Assembly: GCA_012518675.1 (NCBI GenBank)
Contig: JAAYRR010000057.1
Span: 1-48,108, forward strand
Reading direction: 5' to 3'
DNA from: Bacillota bacterium
GTDB lineage: Bacteria > Bacillota > Dethiobacteria > DTU022 > UBA8154
Length of the DNA: 48,108 nt
The position numbers and the translations under genes were made by a program. The notes under the pieces were generated by a model. That model was given only the letters and a program-made list of their open reading frames with translations, ran no database searches and was not told where the DNA came from. Shown in pieces: positions 38,108-47,282 of the stretch (position 1 is the first letter of the stretch; the number at the start of each line of letters is the position of its first letter).

Positions 38108-39277
38108 ATGTTTGCCCAAGAAGCCTATTTAGACAACAGCGCCACCACCCGTGTCTATCCGGAGGTGGCTGCAGAAATGCAACAGGTAATGGAGAAAAAA
38201 TATGGAAACGCCTCTTCCCTGCACCGCCGGGGAAGCGAAGCCGAACGAATACTGCATGCTTCCCGCCGGACAATTGCCAAAATTTTGGGTGTAAAAAGCG
38301 AAGAAATTATTTTTACCTCCGGTGGAACAGAAGCCAACAATTTAGCAGTGCTGGGTATGGCCCGCCGTAATATACGGCGTGGCAACCACCTCATTACAAC
38401 AGTTATCGAACATGCCTCTGTTCTGGGGCCTTTTAAAAAGTTGGAACAGGAAGGGTTTACAGTCAGCTATCTTTTACCAGATAAACAGGGCCTGATCGAT
38501 CCCGCTAAGGTGGTCGCCGCCCTAACCCCCCAAACCATCCTGGTCAGCATTATGCACATCAACAATGAAATCGGCTCTGTTCAACCCCTTTCCCAAATTT
38601 CTGCTGCTGTCAAAGCCAAAAACCAGGCGGTGCTTTTACATGTCGACGCCGTACAGTCATTTTGCAAACTGCCCCTGAACCCGGTGGAACATGGAATCGA
38701 TGCCCTGAGTTTAAGTGCCCACAAGATCCATGGCCCCAAAGGCACTGGTGCCCTTTACCTGCGCCGGGATGTCCTTTTACAACCTCTTTTCTGGGGGGGC
38801 GAACATGAAAAAGGGCTCCGGCCGGGAACAGAAAACATCCCCGGCATTGCCGGCATGGCTTTGGCCGCCCGGCTCAGCGACCAAAACAGAAAAGAAAAGG
38901 CTGACCGCCTGCAAAACCTTAAAGAAAAACTAATTTCTGCCATACAAACCGCACACCCCCGGGCGATCCTGAACGGCCCCCGGAAGGAAGAAGGTGCACC
39001 GCATATTTTTAATCTTTCCTTTCCCGGACTTAAGGGGGAAATTGTTTTGCATGCCCTGGAACAAGAGCATATTTATGTTTCCACCGGTGCGGCCTGCCAT
39101 GCCCACAGCAAAAACCCAAGCCATGTTTTACAGGCCCTGCAATTAAAACAGGATACGCTGGAAGGAGCCCTGCGTTTTAGCCTTTCTTACCTGAACACAG
39201 CTGCAGAGGTTGATTACGCAGCAACTAAAATTAATGAAGTTGTGCACGCCCTAAAAAAATTTCAGGCCCGGCGCTAA
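38108..39277 (+). CDS. Cysteine desulfurase (IscS/NifS family)
   Basis: AYLDNSATTRVYPEV, FTSGGTEANNLAVLG, SLSAHKIHGPKGTGALYLR (PLP Lys). Confidence 0.94.
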   Translation: MFAQEAYLDNSATTRVYPEVAAEMQQVMEKKYGNASSLHRRGSEAERILHASRRTIAKILGVKSEEIIFTSGGTEANNLAVLGMARRNIRRGNHLITTVIEHASVLGPFKKLEQEGFTVSYLLPDKQGLIDPAKVVAALTPQTILVSIMHINNEIGSVQPLSQISAAVKAKNQAVLLHVDAVQSFCKLPLNPVEHGIDALSLSAHKIHGPKGTGALYLRRDVLLQPLFWGGEHEKGLRPGTENIPGIAGMALAARLSDQNRKEKADRLQNLKEKLISAIQTAHPRAILNGPRKEEGAPHIFNLSFPGLKGEIVLHALEQEHIYVSTGAACHAHSKNPSHVLQALQLKQDTLEGALRFSLSYLNTAAEVDYAATKINEVVHALKKFQARR

Positions 39278-39284
39278 CAACTCC

Positions 39285-39314
39285 TTGACCTGGCAACAGC
39301 AACCCTGTTATAAA
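39285..39314 (+). promoter_or_regulatory. Putative sigma-A promoter upstream of serC
   Basis: TTGACC (39285-39290)-18 nt-TATAAA (39309-39314). Confidence 0.6.
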
Positions 39315-39322
39315 ATATGAAT

Positions 39323-39339
39323 GTTCACTGTTTGTGAAC
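39323..39339. promoter_or_regulatory. Operator-like perfect inverted repeat GTTCAC-TGTTT-GTGAAC
   Basis: Perfect palindromic arms, 9 nt downstream of the predicted -10, overlapping the predicted +1 region. Confidence 0.55.
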
Positions 39340-39578
39340 TGCACTTCAAGTCCTTTTCATATAAATGGAACAGTTCCTGTAGACCAGGGTTCATAAAAAC
39401 TGCTTTTAAGCCTGCACAGATCTGCTAACTGGCGAAAAAGCCACACGCTTGGTAAAGGCAACAGCCCATTCATTCTTCATTCTTACAAGTTTTTTTAAAG
39501 TAATATTTTTATTTGGACCAAAATCAGTTATAATAAAAGAATAAAACACTAACCATCATCTTATTAGGAGGTCTGTTC

Positions 39579-40667
39579 ATGACCTACAGGGTATATAACT
39601 TTAATCCCGGGCCGGCAACCTTACCTTTACCAGTCCTGGAAGAAGCACAGGCACAGCTGTTAAATTACCGGGAAAAGGGAATGTCCATTACCGAAATAAG
39701 CCACCGTTCCCGGGAATTTGAAGAAATTATCGGTGCTGCTGAAACACTGTTGCTGGAGTTAGGCGGCCTTTCCACCGCCTACCAGGCACTTTTTTTACAA
39801 GGTGGCGCCAGTCAGCAATTTGCTTTGGTGCCCCTAAATTTCCTGCCTCCTGAAGGTGCAGCAGACTATATTTTAACGGGCAGTTTTGCCCAGAAAGCCT
39901 ACCAGGAGGCACAACGGCTGGGCACAATAAATGTGGCCGCGACCACTAAGGAACATGATTACCGGCGTATCCCCCGGCCGGAAGAACTTAAATTCAGTTC
40001 TGCACCGGCTTACGTACATATTACAACCAACAACACCATCTACGGCACCCAATGGAAATACATCCCGGATACCGGTGGGGTTCCCCTGATGGCCGATATG
40101 TCCAGTGATATTTTTTCTGGAGAAACAGATCTAAACCGGTTTTCCCTGCTGTATGCAGGGGCCCAGAAAAACTTGGGGCCTGCAGGTGTTACTGTAGTAA
40201 TTTTAAAAAAAGATTTGTTGGAAAAAGTATCCCCTGACATTCCTGCAATACTCAGTTACAAAACCCATGCTGAAGCACGTTCTTTGTATAACACACCGCC
40301 TGTTTTTGCCATCTACCTGGTCTATCTGGTTCTGCAATGGCTTAAAAAACAAGGAGGACTGCCGGCTATGGGAAAACTAAATGCCCGGAAGGCCGCACTG
40401 ATTTATCAGGCTATCGATCAAAGCGGGGGCTTTTACCGGGGACATGCTGACGCGGAAAACCGTTCCAATATGAATATCACCTTCCGCCTGCCAAATGAAG
40501 AACTGGAAAAAATTTTTGTTGCCGGGGCGGCACAGGAAGGTCTTGTGGGCCTCAAGGGCCATCGTTCTGTCGGCGGCATCAGGGCTTCTCTTTACAACGC
40601 CATGCCCCTGCAGGGTGCAGAAACACTGGCCCAGTATATGACTGCTTTTTACCGGCAGAATGGATAA
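39579..40667 (+). CDS. serC: 3-phosphoserine/phosphohydroxythreonine transaminase
   Basis: YNFNPGPATLPLPVLEEAQ, GISITEISHRS-like motif, LYAGAQKNLGPAGVTVVI, GGIRASLYNAMP; TAGGAGGTC RBS. Confidence 0.96.
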   Translation: MTYRVYNFNPGPATLPLPVLEEAQAQLLNYREKGMSITEISHRSREFEEIIGAAETLLLELGGLSTAYQALFLQGGASQQFALVPLNFLPPEGAADYILTGSFAQKAYQEAQRLGTINVAATTKEHDYRRIPRPEELKFSSAPAYVHITTNNTIYGTQWKYIPDTGGVPLMADMSSDIFSGETDLNRFSLLYAGAQKNLGPAGVTVVILKKDLLEKVSPDIPAILSYKTHAEARSLYNTPPVFAIYLVYLVLQWLKKQGGLPAMGKLNARKAALIYQAIDQSGGFYRGHADAENRSNMNITFRLPNEELEKIFVAGAAQEGLVGLKGHRSVGGIRASLYNAMPLQGAETLAQYMTAFYRQNG

Positions 40668-40724
40668 AATACTAAACAGTCGTTTGAAAACCGGCGGGAT
40701 TAGGACCGGTAAACTGAAAGTAAG

Positions 40725-40790
40725 ATGCTGCGCCGCCTATTTCCTGAAAAGGGCAGGATTACAGTAAAGCATCCTGCCCCGGCGCAGCAT
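40725..40790 (+). other. Nested hairpin element between serC and the aminotransferase gene
   Basis: Outer arms ATGCTGCGCCG (40725-40735)/CGGCGCAGCAT (40780-40790), inner hairpin GGGCAGGAT (40751-40759)/ATCCTGCCC (40771-40779). Confidence 0.85.
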
Positions 40791-40816
40791 AATTTTTATA
40801 TTGATGAGGTGATAAA

Positions 40817-42007
40817 ATGTTTTCCCGTAAGGCTTTACAGGTTTCCCCCTCCCCCACCATGAGTATTGACGCCCGAGCCAAACAGTTACGCAGTGAAGGC
40901 CAGGACATAATCGGTTTTGGTGCCGGCGAACCTGATTTCGACACACCCCTGCATATTAGGGAAGCAGCCGTAACTGCCTTAGAACAGGGTTTTACCCGCT
41001 ATACCCCGGCAAGCGGTACCCCAGAACTGAAGGAAATAATCTGTAAAAAATTTTTACAAGACCATGCCCTGCAATATAAACCGCAGCAAATTGTGGTTAG
41101 CAACGGGGCTAAACATTCGTTAACCAATATTTTTACCGCCCTTTTAAACGAAGGTGATGAAGTAATTATCCCAATTCCTTATTGGGTAAGCTACCCCGAA
41201 CAGGTCAAAATAAACGGGGGGCTGCCGGTATTTGCAACAACAAAAAAGGAACATGGCTATAAGCTTAGGGGCGAGACGTTGAAAAAATATATTACACCCC
41301 GGACCAAAGCCCTAATTTTAAATAGCCCCGGTAACCCCGGGGGCCAGGTTTATAACAGGGCAGAGCTGGCGGAGCTAGCTGAAGCAGCCCTGAAATATAA
41401 CTTTTACATCATTTCGGATGAAGTTTATGAAAAGCTAGTCTACGATGGCAGGGAGCATTTTTCCATCGCATCATTGGGGGATGAAATTAAAAAACAAACC
41501 GTTGTTGTCAACGGTGTTTCCAAAACCTACGCCATGACAGGTTGGCGGATCGGTTATACTGCCTCAGCAACAGAAATTGCCGCGCTCATGTCCGGCATTC
41601 AAAGCCATACGACCTCCAACCCTAATTCCATTGCCCAAAGGGCTGCCTTGGCTGCCTTGGGCGGACCGCAAGACTGTGTGGAAGTAATGCGCCGCTCTTT
41701 TTTAGAACGCAGGGACTACGCCCTGGAACGTATTAACAAAATGCCGCTGCTAACCTGTACCGAACCGCAGGGGGCATTTTATCTTTTTGTAAATGTAGAA
41801 GAAACCTTTTCCCGTAAATTCAAGAATGTAACTGTCACAGACAGCGATCATTTAGCAGCATTACTTCTTGAACACTACCTGCTGGCCCTGGTGCCGGGCA
41901 AAGGTTTCGGTGCCCCCGGGTTTGTACGCCTTTCCTACGCAACTTCATTGGAAAACATACGCCGCGGTCTTGATCGCCTGGAGTCTTTCCTAAAAGAACT
42001 ACAGTAA
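40817..42007 (+). CDS. Pyridoxal-phosphate-dependent class I aminotransferase (aspartate aminotransferase-like)
   Basis: FGAGEPDFDTP, NSPGNPGG, VVNGVSKTYAMTGWRIGY; GAGGTGAT RBS. Confidence 0.94.
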   Translation: MFSRKALQVSPSPTMSIDARAKQLRSEGQDIIGFGAGEPDFDTPLHIREAAVTALEQGFTRYTPASGTPELKEIICKKFLQDHALQYKPQQIVVSNGAKHSLTNIFTALLNEGDEVIIPIPYWVSYPEQVKINGGLPVFATTKKEHGYKLRGETLKKYITPRTKALILNSPGNPGGQVYNRAELAELAEAALKYNFYIISDEVYEKLVYDGREHFSIASLGDEIKKQTVVVNGVSKTYAMTGWRIGYTASATEIAALMSGIQSHTTSNPNSIAQRAALAALGGPQDCVEVMRRSFLERRDYALERINKMPLLTCTEPQGAFYLFVNVEETFSRKFKNVTVTDSDHLAALLLEHYLLALVPGKGFGAPGFVRLSYATSLENIRRGLDRLESFLKELQ

Positions 42008-42020
42008 AAAACGGCAGGCA

Positions 42021-42725
42021 TTAAAAACCCCGCAGTTCCAGCACATGAACATATTGCCGGCAGGTTTCGGCTACCTGCCGGATTTTTTCATGTGAAAAAG
42101 GTTGTCCGGCGGAAAAGGCCGGATCGATCGGCGCGGCGGGGGGACGATACTGCTGTAAGACATACTTTGGGCACCCCTCAATTTCCTTCGCTATCCAAAG
42201 CAGGTCAGCTGCTGTCAGCAGGCCGGGAACTACCGTTGTCCGAAATTCCTGCCGCGAGGCACAACCTTTCAGCAAAGCCACGGTTTCTTTTACAGTCCCC
42301 GGATCTATATCCACTCCGGTAATCAAAGGATACTTTTCCCAAGGGCCTTTAATATCTACAGCAATATAATCCAGAACGCCTGCCTGAATAAGTTTACCAA
42401 CCACCGCCGGCCGCGTCCCATTGGTATCGAGCTTAACCTTCAAACCGACATTTTTCACAGCAGTTAAAAAAGGCAGCATGGTTTCAACCCCCCGCAAGGT
42501 GGGTTCCCCCCCGGAAATGCAAACACCATCCAGCAGAGAGCTTCTTTTTTGTAAAAAAGTTATGATTTCGTGGGGAGGATAATAAGGAAGGGCCGTGTGG
42601 TTCAAAACCAGGTCTTTGTTGTGGCAATAGCGACAGCGCAAATTGCAGCCGCCGACAAAAAGCGTAGCACAGATCCCCCCTGGAAAATCAAGCAGGCTTG
42701 TTTTCTGTAAGCCCCTGATATTCAA
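42021..42725 (-). CDS. Radical SAM anaerobic ribonucleotide reductase activating protein-like
   Basis: GLQKTSLLDFPGGICATLFVGGCNLRCRYCHNKDLV (CxxxCxxC), CISGGEPTL. Confidence 0.9.
   Translation of the reverse strand: MNIRGLQKTSLLDFPGGICATLFVGGCNLRCRYCHNKDLVLNHTALPYYPPHEIITFLQKRSSLLDGVCISGGEPTLRGVETMLPFLTAVKNVGLKVKLDTNGTRPAVVGKLIQAGVLDYIAVDIKGPWEKYPLITGVDIDPGTVKETVALLKGCASRQEFRTTVVPGLLTAADLLWIAKEIEGCPKYVLQQYRPPAAPIDPAFSAGQPFSHEKIRQVAETCRQYVHVLELRGF
42057..42088 (+). terminator. Plus-strand rho-independent terminator for the aminotransferase gene, lying inside the opposing nrdG-like CDS
   Basis: CCGGCAGGT-TTCGGCT-ACCTGCCGG-A-TTTTTT: perfect 9-bp stem plus T6. Confidence 0.85.
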
Positions 42726-42761
42726 AGTCCTTTCACCCTTCCAGCCCCTGTAGGCAATATA

Positions 42762-44462
42762 TTAAAATAGATCATGGTGGAGCTCTTTTTTCCAGATAAC
42801 CGCCCGGGCAAAGGTGCGTGTTGCTTCTTTAATCACCACCTGCACTTCTTCACCTACCAGGCTGCCCCCGGCCTCAATATCCAAAACATAGCCGTCCAGG
42901 CGGGCAATTCCATGTCCGGGGTTTGAAAAATGGGGTTCCTCCACCGTCACCCGGTAAAGGCCCCCTTCTTCTACCGGCAGGGCATGCCGGGCCACTTCTT
43001 GTAGGGAGCCGGACATTAAAATATTATATTTTTCGACATGCATACCGTCTGAACCGCGTATAAAAATATTTTTGCCGGTTTCTGCCTCCAGCTTTTTTAA
43101 ATAAGCCCCCCCGCTGCCGATTAGCAAAGCCGCTACTTCGCTGTTCATTTCTACAAGCACCGCTTCAACGTCACGGCGATGCAAAATCTTTTTCAGTTCC
43201 CGTTCCACCCGGCTGCTGACCACCTCCGGCAAAAGAACCCGGCCCTTGCCATGGCAATAAGAACAGGGCTGCTGCATCATCGCTGATAGGCCTTGTGTTA
43301 CCCTTTTCCTGGTAATTTCAATCAACCCCAGGGAAGTAAAGCCCAGCACCTGGTTTTTAGTCCGATCCCTGCCCATACCCTGTTGGAGCCGTTCCAAAAC
43401 CTGTTGGCGGTGTTCCGCCACATTCATATCGATAATATCAACAATGATCATGCCCCCGATATCCCTCAGACGTATCTGCCTGGCGATCTCCTCTGCAGCC
43501 TCCAAGTTTGTTTTTAAAATAGTTTCCTCCAGGTTCTTTTTACCGGTATATTTCCCGGTATTGACATCAACCACTGTCAAAGCCTCTGTTTCATCAAAAA
43601 CCAGATATCCCCCGCAGTCAAGCCAGACCAGGCGGCCCAAGGCCCGTTCAATTTCTGTTTCGACGTTGAAATGTTCAAAAATAGGCGCGCTACCCCGGTA
43701 ATAGACAACCCTTTTTTTTAGCTTCGGCGAAAGGCCGGCCAAGATTTTTAGCACCTTTAAATATTCCCGTTCGTGATCGATAACCAATTCCTGGACAGAC
43801 TCATTAAAAAAATCTCGCACAACGCGGTAAATTAGCTCTTCATCCCGGTAGAGCAGGGCCGGCGCTTTTTCCCTTTCATAAGAATTTTGGATATCATCCC
43901 AAAGGCGCAAAAGGAACTTTAAATCCTTTTTCAAGCAAATGCTTTGCGTGCTTTCAGCAGCTGTACGCACAATAACCCCCATGTTTTCGGGGCGCAAGTC
44001 CTCCGTTGTTTTTTTAAGTCTTTCCCTTTCCCGGGGGTTTTCAATGCGCCGGGAAACACCTACATAGTTCATACCGGGCATCAAAACAAGGTAGCGCCCC
44101 GGTAAAGTAATATGGCCCGTCAAACGGGCCCCTTTGCTGCCAAAGGATTCTTTCATAACCTGAACTAAAACTTCCTCCTTGACATGTAAACGGCGCTGGA
44201 TAGGTACCTTTTTTTCATTTTTTTTCCGGTTTCCATCGTAGGGGACATCCCCCACATAAAGAAAAGCATTTTTACCCTCGCCGATGTTTACAAAGGAAGC
44301 TTGCATACCCGGAAGAATATTTTCAACTTTGCCTTTATAAATATTACCGACCATGCGTTGATGCACAGGCCGTTCCATATATATTTCCATAACCTGGTCG
44401 TCCTCCAGTAGTGCGACCCGGGTCTGTTTATCGTTATAATTAATCACAATTTTCTTTTCCAT
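42762..44462 (-). CDS. rng: Ribonuclease G/E family
   Basis: MEKKIVINYNDKQTRVALLEDDQVMEIY, GNIYKGKVENILPGMQASFVNIG, VVDVNTGKYTG, CSYCHGKGRV; start trimmed. Confidence 0.93.
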   Translation of the reverse strand: MEKKIVINYNDKQTRVALLEDDQVMEIYMERPVHQRMVGNIYKGKVENILPGMQASFVNIGEGKNAFLYVGDVPYDGNRKKNEKKVPIQRRLHVKEEVLVQVMKESFGSKGARLTGHITLPGRYLVLMPGMNYVGVSRRIENPRERERLKKTTEDLRPENMGVIVRTAAESTQSICLKKDLKFLLRLWDDIQNSYEREKAPALLYRDEELIYRVVRDFFNESVQELVIDHEREYLKVLKILAGLSPKLKKRVVYYRGSAPIFEHFNVETEIERALGRLVWLDCGGYLVFDETEALTVVDVNTGKYTGKKNLEETILKTNLEAAEEIARQIRLRDIGGMIIVDIIDMNVAEHRQQVLERLQQGMGRDRTKNQVLGFTSLGLIEITRKRVTQGLSAMMQQPCSYCHGKGRVLLPEVVSSRVERELKKILHRRDVEAVLVEMNSEVAALLIGSGGAYLKKLEAETGKNIFIRGSDGMHVEKYNILMSGSLQEVARHALPVEEGGLYRVTVEEPHFSNPGHGIARLDGYVLDIEAGGSLVGEEVQVVIKEATRTFARAVIWKKELHHDLF

Positions 44463-45153
44463 AAAATACCTCCACGTAACGCTCCACAGAAACTCCTCCG
44501 GGAGTTTCCAGTTCCCCGGCCCTGAAAACAAAAAGGTCCGCCCGGTAAATTTTATCCTTGAACCCTCTAGCCGGTAAAAGCGCAAGTACCTCCTGTGGGC
44601 GGGCGCTTCCCCGGCTGCCGGCAGCCAGCAGCATCAGGAGCGCCTCCCCTTTTTCCTGTTTCCGGATCTCCAACCTATGAATAAAAGGCCTGATATCAAT
44701 TTTTCTCGTACCCTTTTTGCCTCGCCGTTCCACAAAAAGTTCTTGGGCCTGCAAAAGACTGTTCAGTCCCCGGGACAGATCTGCAGGACAGACAGACAGG
44801 TCAACAACATAAAGGGCGGCCTGTACCAGGGAGGAAAGGGAAGGTTGACTGGATTCCACCGCAGAAACATTTTTGACCCGCAAACCTGCCGGTAGCTGTG
44901 CGTTCAGGGTTTCCTTTATTATATTTTCCTGCAGGGGGGCACTGAGATCAAGATCCAAATATTCGTTTTTGCCTTCAACCCCCAAAGCCAAGGGCAGGGC
45001 AAACCTCAGCCGCGGCTGAGGATTAAAACCCCGGCTGTAAGCAACCGGAATATCTGTGCGCCGCAAAGCACGGCCAAAAGTACGTTGCAGATCCAGGTGG
45101 GAAATATATCTTAAAGCCCCTTCCTTGCAAAAACAGAGCCTATAAGGGTACAT
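44440..45153 (-). CDS. TIGR03936/DUF2344-type radical SAM-associated protein
   Basis: YRLCFCKEGALRYISHLDLQRTFGRALRRTDIPVAYSRGFNPQPRLRFALPLALGVEG. Confidence 0.9.
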   Translation of the reverse strand: MYPYRLCFCKEGALRYISHLDLQRTFGRALRRTDIPVAYSRGFNPQPRLRFALPLALGVEGKNEYLDLDLSAPLQENIIKETLNAQLPAGLRVKNVSAVESSQPSLSSLVQAALYVVDLSVCPADLSRGLNSLLQAQELFVERRGKKGTRKIDIRPFIHRLEIRKQEKGEALLMLLAAGSRGSARPQEVLALLPARGFKDKIYRADLFVFRAGELETPGGVSVERYVEVFYGKENCD

Positions 45154-46990
45154 TTTTCTTCACCTGTTTCAGGGGACAATTTTGTAAACCACACCCCTGA
45201 CAACCCTCCCGGCGGCAATCAGGGGTTACCTCCGCCCGGTAAGCCTTTTCATATTCTTTTTGCAGGTACTTATTTGCTACCCCGGAAGAAAGATGATCCC
45301 AAGGCAAAGGATCGTCCAAGGCCGGCTTGTAGTAGGCATAAAAGCAGGGATCAACCTTTTCGCCGGCAAAAGCCTCTTCCCAAAGGGCAAAGTCAAACCT
45401 ATCGCTCCAGGCCTCCAGCCTGCTTCCCAGGGCTACAGCTTTTTCTAAAACGGCAGCCAAACGCCTGTCCCCGCGGGAAAAAACGGCCTCTAAAAAGCTC
45501 ATCTCTGCAGCCGGCCAGGTAAACTGCACCCCTTTTATTTTACGGAGCTGTTCACGTAAAAATTGCTGACGGCTTTTGACCTCCGCCATTTTTAGCTGTG
45601 GTTCCCATTGAAAAGGGGTATGCGGTTTGGGTACAAAGGTGGAAGCGCTGACCACAATTCTTAAGGAATGCCTTCTTTTTCCGGCCAGCTGGCGGAGAGC
45701 TGATATTTTTTCTACTAACCTTACCAGTTCCCATAGATCCTCTTCTGTTTCGGTTGGCAAACCCAGCATAAAATAAAGTTTAATATGGCTGCGCCCCGTT
45801 ATAAAAGCCTGTTCAGCCGCTGCCAGAATTTCCTTTTCAGTAATACCCTTGTTGATTACGTCCCGCAAACGTTGGGAACCGGCCTCTGGGGCAAAAGTAA
45901 CACCCCCGGCCCGCTTTTCCTGCACCTTGTCCGCCAAATGCAGCGAAAAAGGATCGGCCCGCAGGGAAGGCAAAGACAAGCGGACATGCCTGCCGGCAAA
46001 TTCTTGTTGCAGCCCGGCAATAAGTTCTTCTATCTGCGAATAATCACTGCTGCTTAACGAAGAAAGGGAAATTTCATCCCACCCCGTTTGCCTGATGATC
46101 GCCCGGGCCTGGCCCTTCAGCTTTGCTACAGAGCGTTCCCGCACCGGCCTGTAAATATAACCGGCCTGGCAAAAACGGCAACCCTGGGAACAACCCCTGA
46201 AAATTTCCAAAATGGCCCGGTCATGCACCACATCCATATATGGAACAATAAAGGACTCAGGATAAAAGGTATTTTCCAGGTCGTTGACAACCCTTTTTTT
46301 TACCGGCAAAGGCGCTGCTGCTTTTAAACATTTTACCCCGTTAAATTTTTCCCCGTCGTAAAGCGGTTCATAAAAGGAAGGCACATAGATACCGGGTATA
46401 CCGGCTAGGTCCAACAAAAAAGCCTCCCTGCTGCCTGCACCTTTTTTCCAACTTGCATATTTGTTTAAAATTTCGGGCAATACATCCTCCCCGTCACCCA
46501 ATACAAAAAAATCAAAAAAAGGTGCCAATGGCTCCGGATTTAAAGCTAAGGGCCCCCCTCCCAAAACAAAGGAATCCTCCTCTTTCCGCTGTGCAGTCTG
46601 CAGGGGCACGCCCCCCAAAGAAAGCATCTTAAGAATAGTAGTATAGCTCAGTTCATACTGTAAAGTAAAACCAACCAGGTTAAAACTTTGCAAGGGGGTA
46701 TGGGTTTCCAGGCTGAAAAGATAAATTCCCCGCTGCCGCAGAAGCTTCTCTAAATCCCCTGCCGGGGCAAAAAATCTTTCAGCGTAAACATCCTCCCGTT
46801 GGTTGGCCAGACCATATAGTATTTTTAAACCCAGGTGGGACATCCCGACTTCATAAAGATCTGGAAAAACCAACGCCAGGCGTGTTTTTACCCGGCTGGG
46901 ATCTTTCCGGACAACATTTATTTCCCTGCCCAAGTAACGCGCCGGTTTTTGCACTTCTTCAAATATAGCGTCTAAATCCTTACCAGACAA
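45140..46990 (-). CDS. TIGR03960-type B12-binding-like radical SAM protein
   Basis: KPARYLGREINVVRKD, FPDLYEVGMSHLGLKILY, EIFRGCSQGCRFCQAGYIYRPVRERS (CxxxCxxC), GVTFAPEAGSQRLRDVINKG. Confidence 0.93.
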   Translation of the reverse strand: MSGKDLDAIFEEVQKPARYLGREINVVRKDPSRVKTRLALVFPDLYEVGMSHLGLKILYGLANQREDVYAERFFAPAGDLEKLLRQRGIYLFSLETHTPLQSFNLVGFTLQYELSYTTILKMLSLGGVPLQTAQRKEEDSFVLGGGPLALNPEPLAPFFDFFVLGDGEDVLPEILNKYASWKKGAGSREAFLLDLAGIPGIYVPSFYEPLYDGEKFNGVKCLKAAAPLPVKKRVVNDLENTFYPESFIVPYMDVVHDRAILEIFRGCSQGCRFCQAGYIYRPVRERSVAKLKGQARAIIRQTGWDEISLSSLSSSDYSQIEELIAGLQQEFAGRHVRLSLPSLRADPFSLHLADKVQEKRAGGVTFAPEAGSQRLRDVINKGITEKEILAAAEQAFITGRSHIKLYFMLGLPTETEEDLWELVRLVEKISALRQLAGKRRHSLRIVVSASTFVPKPHTPFQWEPQLKMAEVKSRQQFLREQLRKIKGVQFTWPAAEMSFLEAVFSRGDRRLAAVLEKAVALGSRLEAWSDRFDFALWEEAFAGEKVDPCFYAYYKPALDDPLPWDHLSSGVANKYLQKEYEKAYRAEVTPDCRREGCQGCGLQNCPLKQVKKNVPL

Positions 46991-47022
46991 TTAGTTCAGC
47001 TCTTTCTTTCTATGGGGTTAAT

Positions 47023-47235
47023 TTATATTATACCTGATTTGCAGCCAATTGAAACGTTCTTCCGGGAATGCAGCAGGTTTTTACCCTCGCCCTCACCAGA
47101 TTTTACCATAAAACCCCGGCCATTAACAGGAAAAACCGGGGCCTGTTCAAAATAATCCCTTTTTTCACCACATTTTTCACAAAACAAAACCAAAGTTGTC
47201 CCGGAAACAAACCTTTCGCATCCCCGGCAAAAATA
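47023..47235 (-). other. Open reading frame with a zinc-ribbon-like CxxC...CxxC pattern, no canonical start codon seen
   Basis: Manual minus translation after an in-frame TAA: YFCRGCERFVSGTTLVLFCEKCGEKRDYFEQAPVFPVNGRGFMVKSGEGEGKNLLHSRKNVSIGCKSGII*. Confidence 0.4.
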
Positions 47236-47282
47236 TTACATTAGTATAGAACAAGTTTTCCAAAAATATTTTAATCCAGTTT

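Noticed and set aside
39340-39578. serC leader as a T-box or glycine/SAM/THF riboswitch
   Set aside because: No T-box TGGNACCGCG-like motif or conserved cores recognised; left as an unclassified leader.
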